A stretch of 64,000 nt of DNA from Hyphomicrobiales bacterium (GCA_017642935.1 JAEPOK010000001.1:1321192-1385191); one strand, 5' to 3'; positions 26,527 through 35,729 are shown, numbered from the stretch's first letter. Translations and numbers: made by a program. The notes: generated by a model not told the origin, from the sequence alone.

Positions 26527-26567
26527 CGCCGCAAAAATGCTCTTCGTTGAACGCTTAAGAGGGCTGG

Positions 26568-26644
26568 TGGCGACCTCGGCAGGATTCGAACCTGCGACCG
26601 TCGGATTAGAAGTCCGGTGCTCTATCCAGCTGAGCTACGAGGCC
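26568..26644 (-). tRNA. tRNA-Arg (TCT)
   Basis: Minus-strand cloverleaf starting GGCCTCGTAGCTCAGCTGGA, acceptor closing with CGAGGTC (one G-U pair), discriminator G, encoded CCA. The anticodon loop CTTCTAA gives TCT. The T-arm contains GGTTCGAATCC. Confidence 0.97.
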
Positions 26645-26715
26645 AACTTTGGGTCGCTGGAATTTACGATGCTGGCGACGGCAGATTGTCACGCGGTACC
26701 GAATGCCCCAATGCT

Positions 26716-27021
26716 CTAGTGGGTCCACGGCACGCGCCGGTCGTACTTAAAGTTATCAGCATAGGCGACACGGCGGCGAATGCGCTCTTTGGGCTCTTCC
26801 ACGCGGAACGCAATCCCGTTGCGTCTGCAATAAGCGACGGCTTCGTCCTGGGTATCGAATTTTAGGCTGATCTGCGCCTTCATATCGGAGGACGACGTCC
26901 AGCCCATCAGCGGCTCGACCGAGCGCGGCTCGGACCGATCATATTCCAGAACCCAGTCTTTGGTCTTGCCAAGACCAGACTGCATGGCGGTTTTGGCGGG
27001 CCGAAAAATGCGGGCAACCAT
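26716..27021 (-). CDS. NDUFS4-like accessory subunit of respiratory complex I
   Basis: 101 residues of the ETC complex I 18-kDa (NDUFS4/AQDQ) family: ARIFRPAKTAMQSGLGKTKDW at the start, PLMGWTSSSDMKAQISLKFD in the middle, and AVAYCRRNGIAF near the end. The family is an accessory, peripheral-arm subunit of NADH:quinone oxidoreductase restricted to alphaproteobacteria and mitochondria, which supports the taxonomic placement. It stands alone between two tRNA genes. Confidence 0.93.
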   Translation of the reverse strand: MVARIFRPAKTAMQSGLGKTKDWVLEYDRSEPRSVEPLMGWTSSSDMKAQISLKFDTQDEAVAYCRRNGIAFRVEEPKERIRRRVAYADNFKYDRRVPWTH

Positions 27022-27080
27022 GGTCGTTCTTCTCCACCAATGCGCCGATCGGAGCGCGCCGCTCGGCCGTGAAACTCTCG

Positions 27081-27157
27081 TGGTCGGGGCAGCAGGATTT
27101 GAACCTGCGACCCCCTGTTCCCAAAACAGGTGCGCTACCAGGCTGCGCTATGCCCCG
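27081..27157 (-). tRNA. tRNA-Pro (TGG)
   Basis: Minus-strand cloverleaf CGGGGCATAGCGCAGCCTGG onward, acceptor closing with TGCCCCG, discriminator A, encoded CCA. The anticodon loop is TTTGGGA with anticodon TGG. Confidence 0.97.
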
Positions 27158-27277
27158 ATACGAAAGTGTCCGCCACGACCTGTCTCACATTTGGGCGGGC
27201 GTCAAGCCTCGACGTGATCTATGGCACGATGAGCGCTGCAAAAACCGTCCATCATCTGGCAAGACGCATTGCAGGCA

Positions 27278-27745
27278 CTAGTCACGTTGTAGGTCCGGGT
27301 GAACAACCCGATCACCTGGCTCCAGCCCAATTCGATCGGCGGTGCCCGCCACAAATTCCAGCACGGCGATCACGGGACCGCGCGAATGGACCGACCGCAA
27401 GGACAAGGGTTCGGTATCGCGTTCGATGCGATGCACGATCCCATCCTCGGCGATGAACACCATGTCCAGCGAGACATAGGTGTCGCGCATCCAAAAGGAT
27501 GCTTCGCGCGCCTCAACAAACGGGAACAGCATCGCGTAATCGGGTGCGAGCTCTCGGCGGTGCATCAGGCCGAGACCTTGCTCCTGTGGCGAACGGGCGA
27601 TCTCGATCGTGAACTCATGCGTGCCGGTGGCGGTTTCAACGCTGAGCGATGACTCCTCAAAAGCCAGCACAGACGTTGCCCACAGCACGGCAGCGATCAG
27701 GAGAAAAAAACGCAAAACGGGAGCAGCGGCGCGGACCATCGTCAT
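27278..27745 (-). CDS. DUF192 family exported protein
   Basis: 155 residues. Residues 1-28 form a signal peptide (hydrophobic core RFFLLIAAVLWATSVLA). The rest is the DUF192 domain: EIARSPQEQGLGLMHRRELA, MLFPF, SFWMRDTYVSLDMVFI and VIAVLEFVAGTADRIGLEPGD. Its biochemical function is unknown. It lies 11 bases after the double cold-shock gene, a pairing common in alphaproteobacteria, and is probably co-transcribed with it. Confidence 0.9.
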   Translation of the reverse strand: MTMVRAAAPVLRFFLLIAAVLWATSVLAFEESSLSVETATGTHEFTIEIARSPQEQGLGLMHRRELAPDYAMLFPFVEAREASFWMRDTYVSLDMVFIAEDGIVHRIERDTEPLSLRSVHSRGPVIAVLEFVAGTADRIGLEPGDRVVHPDLQRD

Positions 27746-27756
27746 GGTGTCAGCGA

Positions 27757-28335
27757 TTAATGTGACGCGGGTATGGAACTGCCGTTCACCGGCCGCACTT
27801 CGGATGCCATGCGCCCCTTAGGACCATCACCAAAGCGCACCATCACATCCTGACCCGGTCGAAGCTCGGTTAGGCCATAGCGCCGCAGAGTTTCCATGTG
27901 GACGAAAATGTCTTCGGTCCCCTCGCCCTGGGTCAGAAAACCAAAACCGCGAATCCGGTTGAACCACTTCACGGTTGCTTTCTCCAAGCCGGAGGTCGGC
28001 GTGATCTGCACATGTGTGCGCGAGGGTGGCAATTGAGAAGGGTGGAGCGCTGTCGATTCGTCCATTGACAAGATGCGCAGGGCCTGCAGGCCGCGTGGCC
28101 TATCGAGGACTTCGACGACAATGCGCGCGCCCTCATAGGCCGTCTGATAGCCATCCCGCCGCAAGCAGGTGACGTGCAGCAAAATGTCTTTCATGCCGTT
28201 ATCAGGCACGATGAAGCCGAAGCCCTTGCCGACGTCAAACCATTTGATTTGCCCGGCGACCTCGAACACATCGAGGCCGGCGTCATCGCCCAGCTCAGCA
28301 ATGAGGTCGGGATCAAGAGGGGGTTTACCCGTCAT
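27757..28335 (-). CDS. Double cold-shock-domain protein
   Basis: 192 residues with two cold-shock domains. Domain 1 (about residues 27-92) has GQIKWFDVGKGFGFIVPDNG and DILLHVTCL; domain 2 (about 120-185) has ATVKWFNRIRGFGFLTQGEG and DIFVHMETLRRYG. The RNP1 and RNP2 aromatic residues are intact in both. Such proteins bind single-stranded RNA or DNA and act as RNA chaperones. The ATG at 28335 is chosen over the frame's longest start at 28368 because it gives MTGKPPLDPD. Confidence 0.93.
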   Translation of the reverse strand: MTGKPPLDPDLIAELGDDAGLDVFEVAGQIKWFDVGKGFGFIVPDNGMKDILLHVTCLRRDGYQTAYEGARIVVEVLDRPRGLQALRILSMDESTALHPSQLPPSRTHVQITPTSGLEKATVKWFNRIRGFGFLTQGEGTEDIFVHMETLRRYGLTELRPGQDVMVRFGDGPKGRMASEVRPVNGSSIPASH

Positions 28336-28711
28336 TCTAGCCAGCCTTGCCCACGCATTCCGCCACATCTACGCGCCGAAATCATTGTGAATTCACCGCG
28401 CCCGAAACTCAAACGTCCAGCGAAGCACTTTGATTCCATAGCAAAGGATGCCCCCGACAGGCGCGAGCGGGCAAGCCCCTTCATCAATTGTTTACGATAA
28501 AAGGTCGCAGAAGAGCCTTGCCGTAGGGGATAGCGAGTCACCGAAAACGGTTGCGGCGCTTACAGCGTCCTGGACGCCCACCTGCCAGCGCGTTCTGTCC
28601 GCCAAAAAACGAATCTTTACGTGCCACAACTTTTTGGAATCAGCGGCTTGAACCCCACACAGACGCCGCCTATAAGGGCCGCCTGTCGAGCACATCTGCA
28701 ACGCAGAGTGA
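28336..28711. other. 376-base region between the cold-shock gene and tRNA-Glu
   Basis: Divergent intergenic region. It must hold the promoter and leader of the cold-shock gene (minus) and the promoter of tRNA-Glu (plus). The short frames across it show no family resemblance and no ribosome sites. I could not assign promoter elements or a stable conserved RNA structure. Confidence 0.6.
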
Positions 28712-28787
28712 GCGCCCATCGTCTAGTGGTCTAGGACGCCGCCCTTTCACGGCGGAAACACGGGTTCGAGTCCCGTTGGGCGTGCCA
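28712..28787 (+). tRNA. tRNA-Glu (TTC)
   Basis: Cloverleaf with acceptor GCGCCCA/TGGGCGT, discriminator G, encoded CCA, D-arm TCGTCTAGTGGTCTAGGA, anticodon arm CCGCCCTTTCACGGCGG (anticodon TTC) and T-arm CGGGTTCGAGTCCCG. Confidence 0.97.
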
Positions 28788-28861
28788 TTTATTCAAGATG
28801 CAAGACGCTTCTCGCTGTAAATCACCGGTTATCTAGCGTTGGACCGCGAACCCTTGCCCGT

Positions 28862-29284
28862 CTAAGCGACGGCGGGCGCCATTTGGTGGCCCTTGAGCAG
28901 GTCTTCCAGCGTGTACCGGTCGAGCACGTCGACAAATCCATCATAAGCGGCCGCAAAAATGCGATTGACCGGTGTCACCTGACGGACAGCGCAATCCACC
29001 GGCTCACCGAAACAGTCAACCACGATTCGCGTTGGCTCGGTGATGCGAAGAACGCGACCCAAATTGATGTCTTTGGGGTCAAGGCCAAGCTTGATGCCGC
29101 CACCTCGACCGCGTGCGGTCTCTAAGATACCCTCACCTGCCAACTGCGCGACCAGCTTTTGAATGTTGTATTCGCTGATCTTTTGCCGCTCGGCGATCTC
29201 GCTGGAGCGCACCGCCTGAGGCATGGCGTGGGCACAATCGAGCAGGATGCGGATCGCATAGGAAGTTTGTTTTGAAAGGCGCAT
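28862..29284 (-). CDS. Rrf2 family transcriptional regulator
   Basis: 140 residues from the ATG at 29284 (MRLSKQTSYAIRIL, the classic Rrf2 start). The winged helix is clear: EIAERQKISEYNIQKLVAQL and the wing GRGGGIKLGLDP. Rrf2 Fe-S regulators (IscR, RirA, NsrR) carry three cysteines; here only two are present (VVDCFGEPVDCAV) and the third position is occupied by other residues, so cluster binding is doubtful or uses another ligand. Targets are unknown. It is the last gene of the long minus-strand run, 63 bases after the FMN-binding protein gene. Confidence 0.9.
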   Translation of the reverse strand: MRLSKQTSYAIRILLDCAHAMPQAVRSSEIAERQKISEYNIQKLVAQLAGEGILETARGRGGGIKLGLDPKDINLGRVLRITEPTRIVVDCFGEPVDCAVRQVTPVNRIFAAAYDGFVDVLDRYTLEDLLKGHQMAPAVA

Positions 29285-29347
29285 CAGATTCTCACTTCGA
29301 AGACTGATAAGTATGCCCTTTTTGAGCGCGGCAAGCAAAAATTGTGG

Positions 29348-29950
29348 CTAGGGCACAAGCCAGGTCTGCGTCAGCCTGTCAGCCCCGTCCCAGGAGAACT
29401 TGGCCCGGCGATGGCCCTGATGGGCCAGATAGAGCCATTCCAGCGTATGAATGCGCAGCGTGACGGCCACAAAGTTCTCCTCACCCTCGTCGGGATGATG
29501 ACCCTCGGTAAAGGTCACGTCCGACGGTGCTTCAACCGCATCGCCGGGTGCGCGAACGACGCGGTAGCACTCGCGCGAGAAATCCCGTGTCTTGTCCCAG
29601 GCGCGCTGACGCAGATCGTCGTCACGATGGATTGTTGCCAATGCCTCCATGCGCAACTGAGTCTTGGCGCGAGGGTCATAGACGTGAATGGCGGCGCGCT
29701 GATCGTCGGCCATCTCTTGAAGCTTGGGCGAACGCGCGTCGGTGTGGAAGCGCAATTCCCGCGTCACAGCGTCGAAGCCGCGATTGACAACAGTGCGTAA
29801 ACTAGGCGCCCCATCGGCGCCAATGGTGGCGACCGTGAAAGTGTGCATGCCGGAGCGCCGATCTTTCACGCCGCGAACAAGCAGCGCCAAAGCATGCTCG
29901 CGCGTTGCGTCCAGATCATCATAGTAAGGCGGCAGTTGCTGCTCAGTCAT
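29348..29950 (-). CDS. Pyridoxamine 5'-phosphate oxidase-like FMN-binding protein
   Basis: 200 residues of the split-barrel flavin family (Alr4036-type): HTFTVATIGADGAPSLRTVV near residue 48, FHTDARSPKLQEM, AAIHVYDPRAKTQLRMEA and the C-terminal WLYLAHQGHRRAKF. It lacks the full PdxH pattern, so a true PNP oxidase role is not claimed. The ATG at 29950 gives MTEQQLPPYYDDLDATREHA; an upstream TTG at 29986 overlaps recJ. It follows recJ by 32 bases. Confidence 0.85.
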   Translation of the reverse strand: MTEQQLPPYYDDLDATREHALALLVRGVKDRRSGMHTFTVATIGADGAPSLRTVVNRGFDAVTRELRFHTDARSPKLQEMADDQRAAIHVYDPRAKTQLRMEALATIHRDDDLRQRAWDKTRDFSRECYRVVRAPGDAVEAPSDVTFTEGHHPDEGEENFVAVTLRIHTLEWLYLAHQGHRRAKFSWDGADRLTQTWLVP

Positions 29951-29982
29951 GGCACGGCTGGTGGCCTTTTCCGGCAGTAACG

Positions 29983-31776
29983 TCAAGGTTTGGCCGCATC
30001 GAGGATGCGCAGTTGCACGCTGTCTCGTCCTTGCCAGCTGTTGATGGATATGGTTCCAGCCACATGCATAGGTGCACCATTGCGGGCGGCCATCAGCGCC
30101 TCGCCAAGCGGCGATCCTGCGGCGCGAAAGGCAATCGCTGGTAGTCTTGGCCCCTGCCCGTCCGAGAGAGTTGCTTTGATGTGATTGGTGCCGACCGGGC
30201 CGGCAAAGGTGATGCGGTGGCTGGCAAACGCAAACACCGGCTCAGGAAACCCGGTGCCATAGGGCGCAACTTTTTCGATCGCATGGGCAAGATCCAACGA
30301 GGCGCCGCTGGCAGTCAGAACAGAATCAATTTTTAGACTCTGCGATGAGGTCGATGAGACCGAGGCCTCGGTGAGATCGGCCAGAAGCGCGTCGCGCATG
30401 CTCACCCAAGCCTCTTCGTCAACAGTGAGGCCGGCGGCCATGGCGTGACCGCCGCCCTTGGTGGCATGCCCAGCCGCAACCAGGCGGTGGACAGCCTCGC
30501 CAATGTCGAGACCAGGAACGGACCGCGCCGAGCCGGTCCAAACGCCCTCGGGCGTTAGCGTGAAAGCCAGGGCCGGTCGATGAAAGCGTTCCTTCAGCCT
30601 ACCGGCTATCAATCCGACAATGCCCTGATGCCAGCTATCGTCGCGCACCACGATTACAGGCGGGATTTCGCCATCTCGTTCGACTATGGCGATCGCGCTT
30701 TCCACCGCTTCGGCCTCAATCGCCTGGCGTTGCGCATTCAGCGTATCGAGTTCTGCCGCCAGATGGCGCGCCTCATCGGCATCATCGCTTGAAAGCAGGC
30801 GCGCGCCCATGCCGGCATCACCAATCCGACCGCCCGCATTGATGCGTGGCCCAAGCACAAAACCGAAATGGTAGGGGCGCAGCGGCCCAGAGAGCCTGGA
30901 CACCTCAACAAGGGCCGCCAGCCCTGGATTGCTACGCGCCTGCGCAACCTGCAGCCCTTTAACGACGAACGCCCGGTTCAACCCGGTAAGCGGCACGACG
31001 TCGGCCACCGTTGCCAAGGCGACCAGGTCAAGCAGCTTGAGGAGGTCTGGCAGCGATTCTGGGCTCATGCCACGCGTGCGCAGCTCTCGATTGGCTGCGA
31101 CAAGCGCCATGAAGGTTACCCCGGCGGCGCAGAGATGCCCAAGGCCAGAGGTATCGTCGGGGCGATTGGGATTGACCAATGCATCCACCGCCGGCCCCAA
31201 ATCGTGCATCTGGTGGTGGTCAAGCACCAACACCGAAAGGCCGCGCGCCTTGGCATGAGCAAGCGCGTCCTGGCTTGTGGCGCCGCAATCCAGCGTAATG
31301 AGGAGATCGATGCCCTGGTCAACCAGTGAGTCGATGGCCTGGATGTTGGGGCCATAGCCTTCGGTGATGCGGTCAGGAATGTGGATGACCGGGTTGGCGT
31401 CGATGGCCTTGAGCCAGCGCGCCATGAGTGCCGAAGAGGCTGCACCATCCACGTCATAATCGCCAAACAGACCAACCGTTGCACTTGCTTCGACGGCGTC
31501 AGCAAGGAGGGAGGCCGCCTCGTCCATCGCTTTGAGGCAGGACGGATCAGGCATCAGGGTTCGCAATGCTGGGTGCAAGATATCTGATACCGTGCCGGCA
31601 TCGGCACCACGACCAGCCAGCACCTTAGCGAGCGTTGCGTTGACGTCTGTCGCCTCTTGAATAGCAAATGGGCGTGGGTCGTCGGCTTCCAGTCGGCGCA
31701 GCCAGCATTGCCCGTTCAGCGAACGCGCAACCTTTAGGACCAGTGCAGCGCCCTCAGTCGAGATGGAACTTTTCAA
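29983..31776 (-). CDS. recJ: Single-stranded-DNA-specific exonuclease RecJ
   Basis: 597 residues of the DHH superfamily. Metal-binding motifs: FGDYDVDGAASSAL (DxD), TLDCGAT, the DHH motif LDHHQMHD, and in the DHHA1 domain GSARSVPGLDIGEAV and KGGGHAMAAGLTV. A C-terminal OB fold follows (PYGTGFPEPVFAFA onward). RecJ degrades single-stranded DNA 5' to 3' in recombination and mismatch repair. The start is a TTG at 31776, overlapping the 3' end of glpX by 23 bases; the order hom-glpX-recJ is typical of rhizobia. Confidence 0.95.
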   Translation of the reverse strand: MKSSISTEGAALVLKVARSLNGQCWLRRLEADDPRPFAIQEATDVNATLAKVLAGRGADAGTVSDILHPALRTLMPDPSCLKAMDEAASLLADAVEASATVGLFGDYDVDGAASSALMARWLKAIDANPVIHIPDRITEGYGPNIQAIDSLVDQGIDLLITLDCGATSQDALAHAKARGLSVLVLDHHQMHDLGPAVDALVNPNRPDDTSGLGHLCAAGVTFMALVAANRELRTRGMSPESLPDLLKLLDLVALATVADVVPLTGLNRAFVVKGLQVAQARSNPGLAALVEVSRLSGPLRPYHFGFVLGPRINAGGRIGDAGMGARLLSSDDADEARHLAAELDTLNAQRQAIEAEAVESAIAIVERDGEIPPVIVVRDDSWHQGIVGLIAGRLKERFHRPALAFTLTPEGVWTGSARSVPGLDIGEAVHRLVAAGHATKGGGHAMAAGLTVDEEAWVSMRDALLADLTEASVSSTSSQSLKIDSVLTASGASLDLAHAIEKVAPYGTGFPEPVFAFASHRITFAGPVGTNHIKATLSDGQGPRLPAIAFRAAGSPLGEALMAARNGAPMHVAGTISINSWQGRDSVQLRILDAAKP

Positions 31777-32752
31777 GCAGTGTGTGCTTGCCTCTGATCC
31801 ACCGCACGGTTTTTGACGCGGAACGCATCACCACAGTATCTGTGGTGATCACGTGCGGGCCGAAATGCACGCCGTTGAGCAAATTGCCTTCGGTGACGCC
31901 CGTCGCCGACAAGATCACATCACCGCCGGCTAACTCCTCAACTCGGTAGACCTTATTGGGATCTGTCACGCCCATGCGCAGCGCTCGGTCCCGCTTGTCT
32001 TTGGTGTCGAGAATGAGCCGACCCTGCATCTGGCCGCCAACACAGCGCAGCGCCGCAGCCGCCAACACGCCTTCGGGCGCGCCGCCAATGCCGAGATAAA
32101 TGTCGATGCCCGTCTCTTCAGGCGTGGTGCAATGGATGATGCCAGCAATGTCACCGTCTGGTATGAGACGCAGCGAGGCGCCGAGCTGGCGGATTTCGGC
32201 GATCAGTGCGGCGTGACGCGGTCGATCGAGCACGCAGGCCGACACCTGTTCAACCGGAACGCCCTTGGCGTCAGCAACAGCCTTAATGTTGTCGGTCGGC
32301 GACTTGTCGAGGCTCACCAACTCGTCGGGAAATCCCGGTCCGATCGCAACCTTGTCCATGTAGACATCGGGGGCGTTGAGCAAGCTGCCCTTCTCCGCCA
32401 ACGCGACCACAGCCAGCGAATTCGGCAGGTTTTTGGCGCACACTGTCGTGCATTCTAGCGGGTCGAGAGCGATGTCGACCTCCGGCCCATCACCGGTGCC
32501 AACCTTTTCGCCGATATAGAGCATGGGTGCTTCGTCGCGCTCGCCCTCACCGATCACCACTTCGCCGGTGATGGGGAGTTTGTTGAGTTCGCGACGCATG
32601 GCATCAACGGCCGCTTGGTCGGCCTCAGTTTCATTGCCGCGGCCCCGCCAACGCGCCGCGGATACAGCGGCGCGCTCGGTTACCCGCACCAATTCCAGCG
32701 TCAAAATGCGCTCAAGGACGAGTTCGCCCGGCGTCAGAATGGAATTGGTCAT
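31754..32752 (-). CDS. glpX: Class II fructose-1,6-bisphosphatase
   Basis: 332 residues of the GlpX family, which removes the 1-phosphate from fructose 1,6-bisphosphate in gluconeogenesis. Landmarks: AAVSAARWRGRGNE, VVIGEGERDEAPML, GGAPEGVLAAAALRC. The metal-site motif that is normally DP(I/L)EGT reads DPLECTT here, with Cys in place of the near-invariant Gly. The rest of the protein looks intact. It is located between hom (27 bases upstream) and recJ (overlapping). Confidence 0.95.
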   Translation of the reverse strand: MTNSILTPGELVLERILTLELVRVTERAAVSAARWRGRGNETEADQAAVDAMRRELNKLPITGEVVIGEGERDEAPMLYIGEKVGTGDGPEVDIALDPLECTTVCAKNLPNSLAVVALAEKGSLLNAPDVYMDKVAIGPGFPDELVSLDKSPTDNIKAVADAKGVPVEQVSACVLDRPRHAALIAEIRQLGASLRLIPDGDIAGIIHCTTPEETGIDIYLGIGGAPEGVLAAAALRCVGGQMQGRLILDTKDKRDRALRMGVTDPNKVYRVEELAGGDVILSATGVTEGNLLNGVHFGPHVITTDTVVMRSASKTVRWIRGKHTLLEKFHLD

Positions 32753-32779
32753 GGAAGTCGGCCCCCTTGCGGCAATCAG

Positions 32780-34096
32780 TTACCGCTCGATTCGAATAAT
32801 TTGCGGTGCAGCATTCACATGCCCGTCTGCAACGATGGCGTCCATGGCTTCACGCACCGATAGTTCCATCGTCTCATGGGTGATGATGATCACCGGCTGG
32901 TGCGAATGTGGCCCTGTGTCAGTTGGTTTGCGGCGCTGGACGATGGATTGCAACGAGATGCCATGCTCGGCCATACGCTGGGCAATGGCGGCAAAGGCGC
33001 CGGGCTTGTCAACGACCGACAAGCGCACATAGTAGCCGCCTTCATGGGCCCGCATGCGGGCCCTTTGGTATGGACGCAGCGTCCCACGCGGCAACCGCAG
33101 CGGCTTGGGCTCCAAGCCGCGCGCCAGGTCCTGCAGGTCCGCCAGAACCGACGCGGCGGTGGCATCGCCCCCCGCCCCCGGACCAGACAGCACGATCTCA
33201 CCAAGCAAGTCGGTATCGATGGCAACCGCGTTCAAGACACCGTTGATCTGCGCCAACGTTGAATCCAGTGGCAGCATGGTGGGATGAACGCGCTGCTCGA
33301 TCCCGCTGTCGGTCATTTGCGCAACGCCAAGTAGCTTGATGCGGTAACCAAGTTCAGCAGCTGCGGCCATGTCGTCTGGTGTGATGGCGCGGATGCCTTC
33401 CACGTACATGTCGGCGGCTTCGATCTCGGTGCCGAAGGCAAGCGAGGTGAGGATCGCCAGCTTGTGTGCCGTATCGAAGCCGTCGACATCAAAGGTCGGA
33501 TCGGCTTCGGCATAGCCCAGCCGTTGGGCATCCGCGAGTACGTCGTCGAAGGCGATGCCTTCGCGTTCCATGCGGGTCAGGATGTAATTGCACGTGCCAT
33601 TCAAGATGCCCGAAACGCGGGTGACGTTCTGGCCGGGCACAGCGTCGCGCAACGCACGGATGGCCGGAATACCGCCAGCAACGGCAGCTTCGAACAACAA
33701 CGGCACCGACGATTTTTCCGCCAAAGCGGCCAGTTGAAGGCCGTGCGCGGCGAGCAGCGCTTTGTTGGCCGTGATCACCGGCTTGCCGGCTTCCAGTGCC
33801 GCTTCAACCACGGATTTGGCGGCACCATCTTCACCGCCGATCAACTCCACGACCAAATCGACCTCGGGATCGTGCGCCAAGTCGGCGGCATTGGCGTGAA
33901 ACGTAAGGCCGGATGCATCAAACCCGCGATCCTTGGACTTATCACGCGCAGACACTGCAGTGAGCCGCAAAGGCCGCGCGCCCTCGGCGCTGAGTTCCTG
34001 AGCGCGGGTCAACAGAAGACGGGCGAGCGCGGCACCAACGGTGCCGAGCCCGGCAACGCCCACACGCAGTGGGCTGTCGCTGGAGGGTGAAGTCAT
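32780..34096 (-). CDS. hom: Homoserine dehydrogenase
   Basis: 438 residues: NAD(P)-binding loop VGVAGLGTVGAALARLL, the catalytic domain with VITANKALLAAHG, GILNGTCNYILTRM and EADPTFDVDGFDTAHKLAI, and a C-terminal ACT domain (YYVRLSVVDKPGAFAAIAQR) for feedback control by threonine. It makes homoserine for threonine and methionine. The ATG at 34096 is chosen; a TTG at 34123 would add nine residues. It follows an aminotransferase gene, as in other rhizobia. Confidence 0.96.
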   Translation of the reverse strand: MTSPSSDSPLRVGVAGLGTVGAALARLLLTRAQELSAEGARPLRLTAVSARDKSKDRGFDASGLTFHANAADLAHDPEVDLVVELIGGEDGAAKSVVEAALEAGKPVITANKALLAAHGLQLAALAEKSSVPLLFEAAVAGGIPAIRALRDAVPGQNVTRVSGILNGTCNYILTRMEREGIAFDDVLADAQRLGYAEADPTFDVDGFDTAHKLAILTSLAFGTEIEAADMYVEGIRAITPDDMAAAAELGYRIKLLGVAQMTDSGIEQRVHPTMLPLDSTLAQINGVLNAVAIDTDLLGEIVLSGPGAGGDATAASVLADLQDLARGLEPKPLRLPRGTLRPYQRARMRAHEGGYYVRLSVVDKPGAFAAIAQRMAEHGISLQSIVQRRKPTDTGPHSHQPVIIITHETMELSVREAMDAIVADGHVNAAPQIIRIER

Positions 34097-34167
34097 GCGC
34101 GGTACGTCCAAGCTGGCGGTCAATCCGCCTACAAAGGGGTGTTCAGCGCATGAGACTGCCGGTTGGA

Positions 34168-35385
34168 CTAGCCGCGAGCGCTGAGGGCGACCACGTTATG
34201 CAAAGTCTCGTCGGCTGTTTCAAGGAACCGGCGCAAATTGCGGGCCGCCTGGCGGATGCGGTCCTTGTTCTCCACAAGCGCGATGCGAACGTAATCATCG
34301 CCATGTTCGCCAAAGCCAACGCCGGGAGCGACCGCAAAGTCGGCCTTCTCGATGAGCAGTTTGGAGAATTCCAGGCTGCCAAGATGCTTGAATTTGTCGG
34401 GGATCGGCGCCCAAGCAAACATCGACGCTGCTGGTGTGGGAATATCCCAGCCGGCTCGCGCAAAGCTGTCGACCAACACATCGCGGCGACCTTGATAGGT
34501 GGCGCGCATTTCATCCACGCAATCCTGGGGCCCATTGAGCGCCGCCGTCGCCGCCACCTGGATCGGTGTGAACGCGCCGTAGTCTAGATAAGACTTCACC
34601 CGAGCCAGCGCCGCGATCAGACGCTCATTGCCGACGGCAAATCCCATCCGCCATCCGGCCATGGAGTAAGTCTTCGACATGGAGTTGAACTCGACCGCCA
34701 CATCTTTTGCGCCGCGAACCTGAAGGATTGATGGTGGTGGATTGCCGTCGAAGTAAACTTCCGAATAGGCAAGGTCGGACAAGACAATCAGATCGTTCTT
34801 GCGCGCAAACGAGACAACGTCGCGGTAAAACTCGAGATCAGCCACATGCGCGGTCGGATTGGACGGGTAGCACAGCACCAAAGCCAATGGCTTGGGAATG
34901 GAATGCTGAACGGCACGTTCCAAAGCATGAAAGAACTCCGGGCCAGGCTCACAAGGAACCGAGCGGACGGCGGCGCCGGCCATAAGGAACCCGAAAGCGT
35001 GGATAGGATAGCTAGGGTTGGGTACCAGAATCACGTCACCTGGAGCGGTGATGGCCTGCGCCATGTTGGCAAAACCTTCCTTGGAGCCGAGAGTGGCGAC
35101 CACTTCGGTATCCGGGTTCAGTTTTACGCCGAACCGACGCTCGTAGTAACCAGCTTGGGCGCGGCGCAGTCCATTGATCCCGCGCGAGGCCGAATACCGA
35201 TTGGTGCGCGGCTTGCCGACCGTCTCGATCAGTTTTTCGTTGATATGCTCTGGCGTTGGCAGGTCGGGGTTGCCCATGCCAAGATCGACGATGTCCGCAC
35301 CGTTCGCGCGCGCCTTCGCCTTGAGCTGATTGACCTGCTCAAATACATAGGGCGGCAGGCGGCGAACATGGTGAAATTCGTTCAT
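34168..35385 (-). CDS. Class I/II aminotransferase, AlaC/DapL-like
   Basis: 405 residues of fold type I PLP enzymes. The PLP lysine is in SMSKTYSMAGWRMGF; other landmarks are IVDLGMGNPDLPTPEHI, RYSASRGINGLRRA, LVPNPSYPIHAFGF and CYPSNPTAHVADLEFY. The group contains alanine (AlaC), aspartate and LL-diaminopimelate aminotransferases, and I cannot separate these by eye. The position directly upstream of hom suggests an aspartate-family role. The ATG at 35385 has AGAGGTCGAG before it and is preferred over the longer frame start at 35439. Confidence 0.9.
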   Translation of the reverse strand: MNEFHHVRRLPPYVFEQVNQLKAKARANGADIVDLGMGNPDLPTPEHINEKLIETVGKPRTNRYSASRGINGLRRAQAGYYERRFGVKLNPDTEVVATLGSKEGFANMAQAITAPGDVILVPNPSYPIHAFGFLMAGAAVRSVPCEPGPEFFHALERAVQHSIPKPLALVLCYPSNPTAHVADLEFYRDVVSFARKNDLIVLSDLAYSEVYFDGNPPPSILQVRGAKDVAVEFNSMSKTYSMAGWRMGFAVGNERLIAALARVKSYLDYGAFTPIQVAATAALNGPQDCVDEMRATYQGRRDVLVDSFARAGWDIPTPAASMFAWAPIPDKFKHLGSLEFSKLLIEKADFAVAPGVGFGEHGDDYVRIALVENKDRIRQAARNLRRFLETADETLHNVVALSARG

Positions 35386-35729
35386 CTCGACCTCTGGGTT
35401 GGGCACCCTTAGGGTGCGGTTAAACAAGGTGCCCGTCATGGGCGACCATTAAAGCGATCTGCAGTCAAAAGCGTGGCCGCTTTGCGGCGCATCAATTGCC
35501 AAGCGGGCGTTGTGTCTCACAAAGGGGCGGCGGCGGCAATTGATTGGAACGTCCAACGCGGCCTTATCAAGGCTTTGCCACCAAGGCGCATCACCTATGC
35601 AAGATGCGATCTTGTCATAAGACAGGCTGGTGGAGCATGGTGAACGAAGCGTTAAGGGCACAAGGGAATAACCCCGATTGGCGGCAGTCGCCTCCTTGAT
35701 TGCTGGGATAATGAGGAAACGATCTGGCG
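35386..35729. other. 344-base divergent region between the aminotransferase and phaC
   Basis: Contains a 10-base inverted repeat ATCAATTGCC (35491-35500) / GGCAATTGAT (35535-35544) separated by 34 bases, which could be paired operator half-sites or a long hairpin. There are runs such as GGGGCGGCGGCGG next to it. No gene; the minus-strand frame 35449-35841 is a shadow. Promoter elements were not assigned. Confidence 0.5.
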
